Below, piece by piece: positions 15,049 through 22,473 of a stretch of 22,473 bases of DNA (its first letter is position 1; each line of letters begins with the position of its first letter). The position numbers and the translations under genes were made by a program. The notes below the pieces were generated by a model that did not search any database, was not told the DNA's origin, and saw only the letters and a list, made by a program, of their open reading frames with translations. The stretch is taken from the NCBI GenBank assembly GCA_003646505.1, contig QMKT01000005.1, positions 1 through 22,473 on the forward strand, in the 5' to 3' direction. This stretch comes from Campylobacterota bacterium. Its GTDB lineage: Bacteria; Campylobacterota; Campylobacteria; Campylobacterales; Sulfurovaceae.

Positions 15049-15375
15049 GTATATTTCGTTACTACACATTGTGTCTCATGGTTCTCTTGTTCTCTGTAAA
15101 GCTTTTATAGCGAGCCATATCTATTACTACAAACATTACTCATTAGCTTGCCCTACTTCTAAATATAGCATTTAAAAGTCTCTTTTTTTTAAAGTTTATT
15201 AGCTTATTTATACTGTTACTACATTTATATTTATTTTATAAAAACTTTCGATCTCTATATTATTCCTCTTTATATTATATATGTTTGGCTCATTTGAGTT
15301 AATTTTACATTCAGCCCTTTTGAGTAAAATTTTCTACGGAAAAATATAAAGGTACTCTAATTAAGAAAGGTTCGT

Positions 15376-15822
15376 ATGCAAAAACAATATATTTTTGTAC
15401 CCTTACTTATGCTTTCATTTCTTTTCCTAGGATGTGACAAAGAATCTCCTACCCCGGAAAAATCTAACTCTCCTAAGGCTTTTAAACCTAAAATACAGAA
15501 AGAACATGTTTTAAGAGTTACATCAAGTGCCTATACCTCTTGTAGGCGAGAAACCGATAGTACACCCTTCCTTGCTGCATGGAATAACAGACTCAAACCT
15601 GGCATCAAGTCTATAGCGGTTTCCAGAGATCTATTAAAAATGGGATTGAAAAATGGTTCTATTGTTACTATCGATGGATTAAAAGGTAACTATAAAGTAC
15701 TTGATAAAATGCATAAACGATGGAAAAAGAAAATAGATATTTATATGGGATGTGATGCTAAAAGAGCAAGAAGATGGGGGAAAAGAAGAGTTACTATACG
15801 TTGGGCAAAAAGCCCTTTATAG
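15376..15822 (+). CDS. 3D-domain lipoprotein
   Basis: A 148-residue secreted protein with a lipoprotein signal ending LFLGC (lipidated Cys20), so it is anchored in the envelope. After a proline-rich linker, residues 47-143 form a 3D domain of the double-psi beta-barrel type seen in MltA, RlpA-like and Sps/YabE proteins. Visible parts are VTSSAYTSC, SIAVSRDLLKMGLKNGSIVTIDG, YKVLDKM and KKKIDIYMGCDAKRARRWGKRRVTI, with the Asp residues of DKM and IDIY in family positions. Such domains usually bind or cleave glycan strands of peptidoglycan. No separate lytic domain is present, so the activity is uncertain. AGAAAGG lies 5 bases before the ATG. Confidence 0.82.
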   Translation: MQKQYIFVPLLMLSFLFLGCDKESPTPEKSNSPKAFKPKIQKEHVLRVTSSAYTSCRRETDSTPFLAAWNNRLKPGIKSIAVSRDLLKMGLKNGSIVTIDGLKGNYKVLDKMHKRWKKKIDIYMGCDAKRARRWGKRRVTIRWAKSPL

Positions 15823-15855
15823 CTTAAGCTAAAAAAATGGTACAATTCGATGTAT

Positions 15856-15931
15856 GTCCCCATCGCTTAACTGGATAAAGCAGTGCCCTCCTAAGGCGTA
15901 GCTAGAGGTTCGAGTCCTCTTGGGGATACCA
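15856..15931 (+). tRNA. tRNA-Arg (anticodon CCT)
   Basis: All arms fold. The acceptor GTCCCCA pairs with TGGGGAT (one G-U). The D stem is GCTT/AAGC. The anticodon stem GTGCC/GGCGT encloses loop CTCCTAA with anticodon CCT, which reads AGG. The T arm is AGAGG-TTCGAGT-CCTCT. The 3' CCA is encoded (15929-15931). A TACAAT at 15841-15846, 9 bases before the tRNA, is a likely -10 element. It is a single tRNA between protein genes. Confidence 0.96.
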
Positions 15932-16046
15932 CACAAAGCACTCTCTCAGCGTAAAGTTATCTCTTTACTTAGTAAAATACCTACTAATTTGACAAAAACT
16001 TGACTTTTATCTTGTATTATTTTTATATACAAACAAAGGAGAAGAA

Positions 16047-16205
16047 ATGACTATGCCTGAATATGAACGACAAATAAAGAAGGAACGTGACACGGGAAAC
16101 ATACAATGGTACTTACGTAACCTGAAAGATAATAATAGAATATTTGTGTTCGTTCTGTCATCTATAGTTCTCATCAGCATTTATCTTTTTGAAAAAATGT
16201 CTTAA
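16047..16205 (+). CDS. 52-residue single-pass membrane protein
   Basis: A short open frame beginning MTMPEYERQIKKERDTGN and ending in IYLFEKMS. It has a strong ribosome binding site (AAAGGAG, 5 bases before the ATG). Residues about 1-30 are polar and basic; residues 31-49 (RIFVFVLSSIVLISIYLF) form one membrane helix, so the N-terminus should be cytoplasmic. Two TTGACA-like boxes lie upstream (15989 and 16000), with TATTAT/TATATA near 16015-16029. It is flanked by tRNA-Arg and the GCS2-family gene. No family is recognised. Confidence 0.65.
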   Translation: MTMPEYERQIKKERDTGNIQWYLRNLKDNNRIFVFVLSSIVLISIYLFEKMS

Positions 16206-16361
16206 TGATAGAAAAGCCCATTTTATCTAATGTCGTTTCCACAGTACTATCAAGTTTATAGTGCCTAAAGAGATAGACAGTATTTAAAAATAAAATTTTA
16301 TCTATACATTATTTGTATCTTTTTGTTATACTAAAAAAGATAAGAGACAATAAGGTATCTA

Positions 16362-17783
16362 ATGGGTAGCGAAATAAGCCACAGAGATTTTACAAAAGAA
16401 GATTTTATAGCTTTTAAAAAAGCATTGTATTCTGAACATGTATATATAAGATCTTTATTTGACAAGGGTGCAGAACTTTTTTCAGACAAGTACCAAATAG
16501 GCTATGAACTGGAAGTTTGTATCTTAGACAGTAGCAATCAGCCCTATCCCATAAATAAACAGATACTAGATACTATTAACTCCCCTCTATTTACCAATGA
16601 ACTTGCAAAATATGACCTTGAAATAAACGGGAATGTTTTTGAACTTAATCATGAAGCACCTAAAAAACTATATAATGACCTCCTTTCACTTTGGGAACAG
16701 GGACAATATTCTGCTAAAAAATTTGATGCGAAACTTGGATTATTTGGTGTGCTTCCTTCTTTGAAACTCGAACATTTCAACAAAGAGTTATACCAATCAG
16801 ATATGTATCGGTATACGCTTGTTTCTCAGCGCATTAAAGAGTTACGACATGAGCGTGTCAAAATCTTATTTCATGGAGAAGATGAAGTAGCACTACAAAA
16901 AGATGATGTCATGCTTGAAGCGCTTGGGACCTCCTTACAGATACACCTTCAGGTTCCTTTTGAAAAATCAGTAGAGTATTATCATGCAGCACTACTTGCA
17001 TCTGTAGTACTGGTTGGATTTGGGGCAAATTCTCCTTTAGTTTTAGGTAAAAGAGCCTGGCATGAATCCCGCATCGCTATCTTTGAACAATCTGTAGATA
17101 CAAGGAACAAAGACCGCAGAGATCATGGTGATGAAACAAGAGTACATTTTGCACATGGATATATAGACTCATGGCTGGATCTTTTTGATCAAAACAAAAT
17201 GTTTAAAATTATCTTTGCAGATATAAAAAATAAACCTGAGAGTGATCTACATCATTTCAATCTTCATAATGGTACGATCTGGAGATGGATACGCCCTATA
17301 TTAGACAAGGACAAAAAGGGTAAAAATACACTGAGACTTGAACTTCGTGTACTCCCAGCAGGACCAACGCTTATAGATACACAAGCCAATATATGGTTTT
17401 TCATAGGGCTTATTGAAGGTTTGGTTAAATCGAGAATAGACCTTCAAAAAATACCATTCGAAACGTTAAAAGATGATTTTTACGCTGTAGCAAAAACAGG
17501 ATTAAACACAGAATTTCATGAACCCATACATGGTAAAAAAGTCTCTTTAAAAGAATGGATACTAGATGATGGCTTGACACTTACTAAAAAAGGACTTAGC
17601 TCTTTTGGCATAGATGATGCAGATCTTTATCTCGATATCATTGAACGAAGAACAGCACACGGACAAAACGGTGCAGCATGGCAGCTTGCACATTTTGAAA
17701 AGTACAAAAGCATACCTAAACTGATGGAGGATTATATGCATCACGCCAAAGAAAATACCCCTGTCCACAAATGGAGTCTCTAA
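16362..17783 (+). CDS. GCS2-family carboxylate-amine ligase
   Basis: A 473-residue soluble enzyme of the glutamate-cysteine ligase family 2 (PF04107), related to glutamine synthetase, which joins a carboxylate to an amine using ATP. YQIGYELEVCILD is the family's G.E.E-like first strand. Later come LEALGTSLQIHLQVPFEKS, GANSPLVLGKRAWHESRIAIFEQSVD and LRLELRVLPAGPTLIDTQAN, which carry the nucleotide and metal ligands and basic residues of the fold. The gene stops directly against the start of the M14 peptidase gene, so the two act together. The substrate is unknown; glutathione synthesis is not implied. TATACT (16327-16332) and TAAGG 6 bases before the ATG give it its own promoter and ribosome site. 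Confidence 0.82.
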   Translation: MGSEISHRDFTKEDFIAFKKALYSEHVYIRSLFDKGAELFSDKYQIGYELEVCILDSSNQPYPINKQILDTINSPLFTNELAKYDLEINGNVFELNHEAPKKLYNDLLSLWEQGQYSAKKFDAKLGLFGVLPSLKLEHFNKELYQSDMYRYTLVSQRIKELRHERVKILFHGEDEVALQKDDVMLEALGTSLQIHLQVPFEKSVEYYHAALLASVVLVGFGANSPLVLGKRAWHESRIAIFEQSVDTRNKDRRDHGDETRVHFAHGYIDSWLDLFDQNKMFKIIFADIKNKPESDLHHFNLHNGTIWRWIRPILDKDKKGKNTLRLELRVLPAGPTLIDTQANIWFFIGLIEGLVKSRIDLQKIPFETLKDDFYAVAKTGLNTEFHEPIHGKKVSLKEWILDDGLTLTKKGLSSFGIDDADLYLDIIERRTAHGQNGAAWQLAHFEKYKSIPKLMEDYMHHAKENTPVHKWSL

Positions 17784-18812
17784 ATGAAGAGCAATTTAAC
17801 AATACTCGACCATATCCCAAGTGCTTTTCTCTCTATCTCTCATCGTGATATTAAAGAGCTTTTTGACACACCTACACTGATACACTTAAAAGGTGCAAAG
17901 CATCCTGCTCTGTTCATCTCCATTTTGCTTCATGGCAATGAATTCAGCGGCTTACAGATCGTGCAGGAGATACTGAAGAAATATCAAACCACTGATGGTT
18001 ATAAACTACCAAGAGATATATGGCTTTTTGTAGGAAATGTTGATGCAGCACAAATGGGTGTGAGACTGAGAGACGGGCAGACAGACTTCAACCGTGCATG
18101 GCCAGGTACACCTGATACTGACTCCAATACCGCGATATTGATACAGGAAGTGATGGATAGGATCACCCAAGATGAGCTATTTGCCTCTCTCGATCTTCAC
18201 AACAATACAGGACAGAATCCCCCTTATGGCTGTATCTCAGTAGTGAATGAAAAAAATAAATATCTCTCTAGCTTTTTTAACCATATTGCTATGGTGTTCC
18301 AATCACCAAAAGGTGTATCAACCATGGCATTTGATGACATCTGTCCTGCTATTACGCTTGAGTGTTCAACTCCGGGAAATGAACCTGCAAAAAAAAGAGC
18401 TTTTCAACTCATAGATGATCTAATGCATATGGATCATTTTCCTGAAAAACCACTACCGGCTCATGATCTACAACTGGTTAAAAACAGCGCAACGATCAAG
18501 ATCAATGCAGATGTCACTTTTTGTTTTGAAGATGAAGAGTACAGTGACAGCCTGGGGTATGACCTCATACTGGTCAAAAACTTTGACCATCATAATTTTA
18601 CACTGTTAGAAAAAAATGAAGTGTTTGCCTATACAAAAGTAGATAAACCGTTTTTAGTGGTTGCACCGGACGGTCAGGATATCACAGATGAGATCATCCA
18701 AAATGACGAGGGAAAACTATCACTTAAGAATGCCCTTATGCCAGCCATGATCTCTATGGATAAAAAGATCGTACTGCAAGACTGTTTATGCTATCTTCTT
18801 GAAGATTATTAA
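17784..18812 (+). CDS. M14-family succinylglutamate desuccinylase/aspartoacylase-like peptidase
   Basis: A 342-residue zinc amidohydrolase of the AstE/AspA group. The metal ligands are His50 and Glu53 in LLHGNEFSG and His139 in LDLHNNTG. The substrate-binding pair is in DFNRAWPG (about residues 101-108), and the catalytic Glu193 is in ITLECSTPG. The last 120 residues form a beta-rich tail, as in aspartoacylases. Its ATG follows the GCS2 stop with no gap. A ligase and an amide hydrolase in one operon suggest making and trimming of an amide-linked amino-acid product. Comparative genomics (Iyer, Aravind and colleagues) has described GCS2, ATP-grasp and AspA-like genes together as amidoligase systems; no ATP-grasp gene is seen here. 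Confidence 0.83.
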   Translation: MKSNLTILDHIPSAFLSISHRDIKELFDTPTLIHLKGAKHPALFISILLHGNEFSGLQIVQEILKKYQTTDGYKLPRDIWLFVGNVDAAQMGVRLRDGQTDFNRAWPGTPDTDSNTAILIQEVMDRITQDELFASLDLHNNTGQNPPYGCISVVNEKNKYLSSFFNHIAMVFQSPKGVSTMAFDDICPAITLECSTPGNEPAKKRAFQLIDDLMHMDHFPEKPLPAHDLQLVKNSATIKINADVTFCFEDEEYSDSLGYDLILVKNFDHHNFTLLEKNEVFAYTKVDKPFLVVAPDGQDITDEIIQNDEGKLSLKNALMPAMISMDKKIVLQDCLCYLLEDY

Positions 18813-18894
18813 AGGAGATACCGGCAGGACCCAATATCATCAACATAACTATCACTTGATAGCGTATAGTGATTTATTCTTACTAGTTTAAAAA

Positions 18895-19782
18895 CTACTT
18901 CTTCTCTTCTGTATCTTTAAGCACCATCACTGAAGCTGTCAAACCAAAACGAAGTTTTACATCTTCAGGAAGCTTATCGAGTTTGATACGTACAGGAATT
19001 CTCTGTGCCAAACGGATCCACTGGAAGACAGGCTTAACACTTGGAAGTAAGTTATTACCTGGATTACCATCAGAGTGAGCGATACCCCATGCAATAGACT
19101 CTACCTTTCCTTTAAGCGGTGTATCTGAGTATGCAAGGAGTGTTACCATTGCTGTGTCTCCCACTTCTACTTCAGGTATAGCATCTTCACGGAAGAAGCC
19201 AAAGACCCAGTAAGAATTTTCATCAACAAGTGCCAAAATAGGTTTATTTGCTGAAGCCTGTGAACCTATCTGGAAATTGATGTTTGAGACATATCCATCA
19301 ACCTCTGCAAATACTTTTGTATATGAAAGATTAAGTTTTGCAGTATTCACTTGTTCTGTTGAAGAATCAATATCTGCCAATGACTTATAGTAATTTGTTT
19401 CATTACGTACCAGGTCTTTCTGAGATACTGCACCTTTATCTCTATTGTATATCGTAGTAACACGTTCATACTCTATCTTTGTACCTTTAGCAGCTTCGAG
19501 AGTACGTTGCAATCTTGCTTTAGCCTGATCAAGTTTGACTTGGTACTGAGAAGGGTCTATCTCAAAAAGTAGATCACCGGTCTTCACCTGTTGGTTATCT
19601 ACCACATGAATCTTTACAACCATTCCATTTACACGAGGTGTCACTTGAATGACCTGTGTTCTTACCTGTCCGTCTCTTGTCCATGGGTTATCAATATATG
19701 CTCTGTATTTGTTATAAGCAAAAAATGCAGCAGCCCCTAAAATAGCAAGTGTAAGTAATATTTTTATTATTTTTTTCATCAT
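18895..19782 (-). CDS. AaeA-like membrane fusion protein (HlyD family)
   Basis: A 295-residue periplasmic adaptor that links an inner-membrane pump to an outer-membrane channel. It has an N-terminal membrane anchor (about residues 5-24) and then YIDNPWTRDGQVRTQVIQVTP, the hallmark of the AaeA/YibH/EmrA group. The lipoyl half-motifs are VNGMVVKIHVVDNQQVKTGDLLFEIDP and AEVDGYVSNINFQIGSQASANKPILALV, with a helical hairpin between them. A beta-barrel domain follows (FFREDAIPEVEVGDTAMVTLL). AAAGG precedes two adjacent ATGs; the second (19779) has the better spacing. It lies 6 bases after the DUF1656 gene and is the last gene of the efflux operon. Confidence 0.92.
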   Translation of the reverse strand: MMKKIIKILLTLAILGAAAFFAYNKYRAYIDNPWTRDGQVRTQVIQVTPRVNGMVVKIHVVDNQQVKTGDLLFEIDPSQYQVKLDQAKARLQRTLEAAKGTKIEYERVTTIYNRDKGAVSQKDLVRNETNYYKSLADIDSSTEQVNTAKLNLSYTKVFAEVDGYVSNINFQIGSQASANKPILALVDENSYWVFGFFREDAIPEVEVGDTAMVTLLAYSDTPLKGKVESIAWGIAHSDGNPGNNLLPSVKPVFQWIRLAQRIPVRIKLDKLPEDVKLRFGLTASVMVLKDTEEKK

Positions 19783-19788
19783 TAACCT

Positions 19789-20004
19789 TTAAAATTTAAT
19801 CCAAAATGTGTCTATTAAAACGATATATAATGTCAGAAATGCGACAAATACATAGGATGGTGCATATAAATAGCGAGTAAGTTTCAGTTTATTAAAAACC
19901 ATCACAGTAACCAATGCGGCAACAAAAGCAAGAAATGCCACGAGTATCAAAGGTGAGTAATAGACATCACCAATGGAAAGTTCATGTGGAAAAGGGTTTG
20001 TCAT
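19789..20004 (-). CDS. DUF1656 (AaeX-like) small membrane protein
   Basis: A 71-residue protein with two membrane helices (about residues 18-38 and 48-67). PFPHELSIGDVYYSPLILVAFLAF and the terminal LIDTFW are typical of DUF1656, the AaeX partner of AaeA/AaeB pumps. Its role is not well defined. Its ATG overlaps the outer-membrane factor's stop by one base (TAATG). Confidence 0.87.
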   Translation of the reverse strand: MTNPFPHELSIGDVYYSPLILVAFLAFVAALVTVMVFNKLKLTRYLYAPSYVFVAFLTLYIVLIDTFWIKF

Positions 20005-21629
20005 TACTGCATTCCTTTTGGAAGACGTGTCATATTGTCATCAAGATACATATCCCAATCCACACGCTTCTTCATTCTTTCTGCAGTTTCAGCAGAGAGA
20101 TATGACTTCCCTTTATTGATCTGCCATCCTCCACCTAAAGCTTTATAAAATAAAATAGCATTGATCGATAAACTACCTTTGATCGTAGCATATCTGTCTT
20201 GTGTAGCTGTTAACTTCTCTACTGTTGTAAGTAATCGCTGGTAATTTACCAAACCATCATTATATTGGATGACAGAGATGTTAAATGCACGAACTGTTGC
20301 ATCGACTGCTTTTCTATTTTCTACTTGTTGTTTTTGAGTTAAAATATATCCATTAAGTGCATCTGAGACTTCAGTCACAGCAGAGAGTACCTTTTTATTA
20401 TAGTTAACTAAACTCTCTTCAAACACTGCATCTTGAAGACGTATCTGATTTTTAATGCGTCCATACTGAAAGATATTCCATGAAAATGCTGGTCCGACAC
20501 TTACCCCAAGTGCATTAGAGGTCGTACCCCATGAACCGATGGCATTATTTGCGTTAACTCCTATGTTCCCAAAAAGCGTAAAAGAGGGATAAAGTTCTGC
20601 CATTTTTGCACCGATAAGTGCAGAGTTAGACTGTACATTATACTCTGCAATTTTAATATCCGGTCTTCGAGAGATCAATCCTGCATCCACTTTATTATAT
20701 GGATTTAATTTAGCTTGAGGGATCATCGCTACATTTAAAAGGTCGCTTGTTCCTTCTTTGATCTGCATGACACCTCTTTTTTCTTGACCTATATATTTAT
20801 TTTTAGGATCACTATATTTTGGATGTTTATATCGAAGTGTTTTTGAAATACTTAAAGCATCAGTACCAAGTAAAAGGGCTATAGCATTTCGTGATTTAAT
20901 TCTAGAAAGTTCTAAGGCTGGTATAGCAGAACGAGTATTATAAAGTTGGGAACGTGCTTGCTGCATGTCTAATTCCGATACATTACCTGAGTTGAACTGT
21001 ATCTCTGTCATCCTTGTCACACGCTCTTGTATAAGCACGTTACGTTCTGCATATGCTATACGTTCTTCTGATGTACGGTAATTAATATAATTACGTGCCA
21101 CTTCAGCAATAATAGAAGTCATAATATCGTTGTACGAAGCGAGTGTTGCATAGAGATTGGCTTCTGAAGATTCTATCCCTCTAGCATATTTACCCCAGAT
21201 ATCCATTTCCCAACCTATGTCAAAGTTAAGACCTGCTGCCTCAAAGTTGCTACCATTGTTACGTACTGCAGCGGCATTTCCAGAAAGTGTCTGTTGCTGA
21301 GGGAAAGAGAGTCCTTCAGTGATACCTAACGCTGCACGTGCTTGTAAGATACGTAACCCGGCACTCTTAATGTCAAGGTTTTGGGCATAGGCTTTATCGA
21401 CTAAAGTGTTAAGTGTGGAGTCATTAAATGTTTTCCACCATTGTGCTATCGTTTCATCACTGCGCTCTTGTTTATGTTGCCATTTGGCAGGCATAGAGGG
21501 ACTTTCCAGACCCATAAAATCTGGACCAAGTTTTGTACAGCCGCTAATCATCATTACAGTAAGAACAGAAAGTCCGATCTTTGGTAGTTTACCTGTCATA
21601 TTTACTCTTTTCATTTTTCTTATATTCAT
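20004..21629 (-). CDS. NodT/TolC-type outer-membrane efflux lipoprotein
   Basis: A 541-residue outer-membrane factor that forms the exit duct of the tripartite pump. The signal ends MMISGC (Cys31 with the start given; the internal Met6 or Met11 could also be used). W-WW-F near the start (AQWWKTFNDSTLNTLVDKAYAQNLDI) is the usual NodT opening. Two repeated coiled-coil/beta halves follow, with conserved AEYNVQSNSALIGAKMAELYPSFTLFGNIG and the second-repeat WNIFQYGRIKNQIRLQDA. The C-terminal 60 residues after FYKALGGGW are a family-like tail ending in a charged segment. The start overlaps the FUSC stop by one base (TAATG), so the operon is translationally coupled throughout. Confidence 0.92.
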   Translation of the reverse strand: MNIRKMKRVNMTGKLPKIGLSVLTVMMISGCTKLGPDFMGLESPSMPAKWQHKQERSDETIAQWWKTFNDSTLNTLVDKAYAQNLDIKSAGLRILQARAALGITEGLSFPQQQTLSGNAAAVRNNGSNFEAAGLNFDIGWEMDIWGKYARGIESSEANLYATLASYNDIMTSIIAEVARNYINYRTSEERIAYAERNVLIQERVTRMTEIQFNSGNVSELDMQQARSQLYNTRSAIPALELSRIKSRNAIALLLGTDALSISKTLRYKHPKYSDPKNKYIGQEKRGVMQIKEGTSDLLNVAMIPQAKLNPYNKVDAGLISRRPDIKIAEYNVQSNSALIGAKMAELYPSFTLFGNIGVNANNAIGSWGTTSNALGVSVGPAFSWNIFQYGRIKNQIRLQDAVFEESLVNYNKKVLSAVTEVSDALNGYILTQKQQVENRKAVDATVRAFNISVIQYNDGLVNYQRLLTTVEKLTATQDRYATIKGSLSINAILFYKALGGGWQINKGKSYLSAETAERMKKRVDWDMYLDDNMTRLPKGMQ

Positions 21630-22473
21630 TAAAATCTATTTGTCTCCAATGCTTTAAAATCAATCTTTTCCATTATCGATTGACAAGAGAAAAGAGACAG
21701 CCATACATTTCTACGCAAAGATATATTTTCATAAAACTCAATAATATCTTTTTCTTCATACTGACCATAGTTTACATCAAGAAGAAAGTTTTTCAACTTC
21801 TTTTCTATATTGTTGACGATCCGTTCTTTATCTTTCCAAACAGGGTCAACATCTTTTACTTCTTTACCTTCTGCATATTCACCTAAAAGATCTAACAACG
21901 GATACCCGTCATTTTTTTCTCTAAATATTTTTATCAAAGGATTATCTATCATTTCTATGTCTCTACGATGCATCATCTTTAAAAGGTATACAAATGTTTC
22001 ACACTCTTTACTAAAACCTAAAAGTGATTTTTTATCTATCGTATCAAAATATTTATCATCTATTTTACTTGCCCAAAGTTGCATTTTTTTTACGGTACCC
22101 ATGAGATGTATCATACTATATTTTGCACTCATCTGACCTAAGAATGTATCTTTGGAACTTATAAGATTGATACTTCTTTTAAGTAGTATATGTGAAAGCC
22201 TAAAAAATCTTTTTTTCATTACTAAAAAAAGATGTTCTGGCTTTGTTGAGAAGGGGATATAATAAAAGAGTAGCAGTAGGAATAAAAAAGCGTAAAATAT
22301 AAAAAGTATGAGAAGGAAAACATCAAAGTTATAACTCATAGTGTTATTGATTCCCAGTGTTGCTGTACCAATTAAAAAGAATACTGCTAACATAGGGTTA
22401 ATAAAATAAAAACCAATAAATGAATACACAAAAATAAATAATCCAAGTTCCCATCCATAATTAAGGTTAGGTA
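21629..22473 (-). CDS. AaeB-like FUSC-family inner-membrane efflux protein (3' part)
   Basis: The frame stays open to the right edge of the window, so the gene starts beyond it; about 281 residues are visible. It opens with several hydrophobic helices (GLFIFVYSFIGFYFINPMLAVFFLIGTATLGI and FLLILFIFYAFLFLLLLFYY). A long charged cytoplasmic domain follows, the layout of the second half of FUSC/AaeB aromatic-acid exporters. Assignment rests on that layout and on the diagnostic neighbours (DUF1656, AaeA-like adaptor, NodT channel). The export substrate is probably an aromatic carboxylate or similar weak acid, by family only. The apparent GTG start at 22429 is only an internal codon. Confidence 0.8.
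   Translation of the reverse strand, partial: PNLNYGWELGLFIFVYSFIGFYFINPMLAVFFLIGTATLGINNTMSYNFDVFLLILFIFYAFLFLLLLFYYIPFSTKPEHLFLVMKKRFFRLSHILLKRSINLISSKDTFLGQMSAKYSMIHLMGTVKKMQLWASKIDDKYFDTIDKKSLLGFSKECETFVYLLKMMHRRDIEMIDNPLIKIFREKNDGYPLLDLLGEYAEGKEVKDVDPVWKDKERIVNNIEKKLKNFLLDVNYGQYEEKDIIEFYENISLRRNVWLSLFSCQSIMEKIDFKALETNRF

Larger units (their letters stand above)
14322..15222. repeat. cluster of ten TTACTAC heptamers
   Basis: TTACTAC occurs on the + strand at 14322, 14459, 15017, 15059, 15124 and 15216, and as GTAGTAA at 14344, 14491, 14841 and 15039. Most copies are followed by A or AA, so the fuller unit is TTACTACA(A). Two pairs form perfect inverted repeats at promoters (14322/14344 and 15017/15039). 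By eye I found only three other copies in the whole window (9215, 11622, 19454), all inside genes. Chance from base composition should give fewer than one in this region. Unequal spacing and short units rule out a CRISPR array. Confidence 0.75.
14245..15375. other. 1.1-kb region without an intact gene: decayed paralogue and heptamer repeats
   Basis: No intact gene of normal length is seen on either strand. The right half repeats the layout of the left edge: ribosome binding site, T-rich leader, promoter and inverted TTACTAC pair. Between them is a decayed minus-strand copy of the arm-domain gene (14753-14929). Beyond it another minus-strand frame (14678 down to 14469, one internal stop) reads IWQRIERKLIETYLGIHRG and, after the stop, RLQTIGHNWIISDLTTDED. 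It looks coding-like but matches nothing I know, and it may be a further remnant. From 15225 to 15375 I see only AT-rich sequence upstream of the 3D-domain lipoprotein gene. Confidence 0.6.

Noticed and set aside
14322..15222. CRISPR array
   Set aside because: The repeated unit is only 7-9 bases, occurs in both orientations and has irregular spacing; there are no cas genes.
15820..15831. Palindrome TAGCTTAAGCTA after the 3D-domain gene
   Set aside because: It has no loop and lies in the tRNA promoter region; it is too short to call a terminator or operator.
15856..15931. tRNA-Arg as the attachment site of an integrated element
   Set aside because: I found no second copy of the tRNA 3' end in the window and no recombinase; the only integrase-like part lacks a catalytic domain.
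18813..18894. Terminator hairpin between convergent operons
   Set aside because: The inverted repeats here (CTATC/GATAG, ATCACT/AGTGAT) are short, AT-rich and lack a clear T-run, so I do not call a terminator.

Overview
The window is AT-rich, gene-dense bacterial DNA with many 1-8 base gene overlaps. Its repertoire suggests a free-living member of the Campylobacterota, and a Sulfurovum- or Sulfurimonas-like organism is my best guess. The grounds are the AtpZ/AtpI-like gene beside hemL, the style of the GGDEF/EAL proteins, the lipoprotein-rich envelope genes and the overall protein wording. This placement is an inference from reading proteins, not from a marker gene.

Layout. (1) 1-1336 (+): the end of an RpfF-like crotonase (diffusible signal factor synthase family) followed by a HAD phosphatase. 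(2) 1355-8990, mostly (-): a cell-wall recycling neighbourhood. hemL, an AtpZ/AtpI-like protein and a membrane protein lead into a lipoprotein N-acetylmuramoyl-L-alanine amidase overlapping a sodium:solute symporter. A RelE-type toxin-antitoxin pair with a perfect palindromic operator and a divergent cysteine-rich protein follow, then anmK, murU and a small membrane protein. A plausible flow is that the amidase strips peptides from muropeptides outside the cytoplasm, the symporter imports a sugar, AnmK phosphorylates anhydro-MurNAc and MurU makes UDP-MurNAc. The AmgK and MupP steps are not in view. (3) 9097-11490 (+): a TonB-like energy transducer with an unusual start, and a membrane-anchored alpha/beta hydrolase.

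(4) 11513-15375 (-) is the most unusual part. A protein with an integrase-arm-like N-terminus, a degenerate GGDEF domain and a largely intact EAL domain is followed by two tandem small degenerate GGDEF paralogues. Upstream lies 1.1 kb without an intact gene. It contains a decayed second copy of the gene's start and promoter, plus ten copies of the heptamer TTACTAC in either orientation. In both the living and the decayed promoter an inverted pair of heptamers brackets the -35 box, which is the geometry of an operator. I infer an autoregulated DNA-binding, c-di-GMP-related regulator that has been duplicated and has partly decayed.

(5) 15376-18812 (+): a 3D-domain lipoprotein, tRNA-Arg(CCT), a 52-residue single-pass membrane protein, and a tightly coupled pair of a GCS2-family carboxylate-amine ligase and an M14 aspartoacylase-like peptidase. 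(6) 18895-22473 (-): an efflux operon of AaeB-like FUSC protein (cut by the window edge), NodT-type outer-membrane lipoprotein, DUF1656 protein and AaeA-like membrane fusion protein, which together would form an aromatic-acid type tripartite pump.
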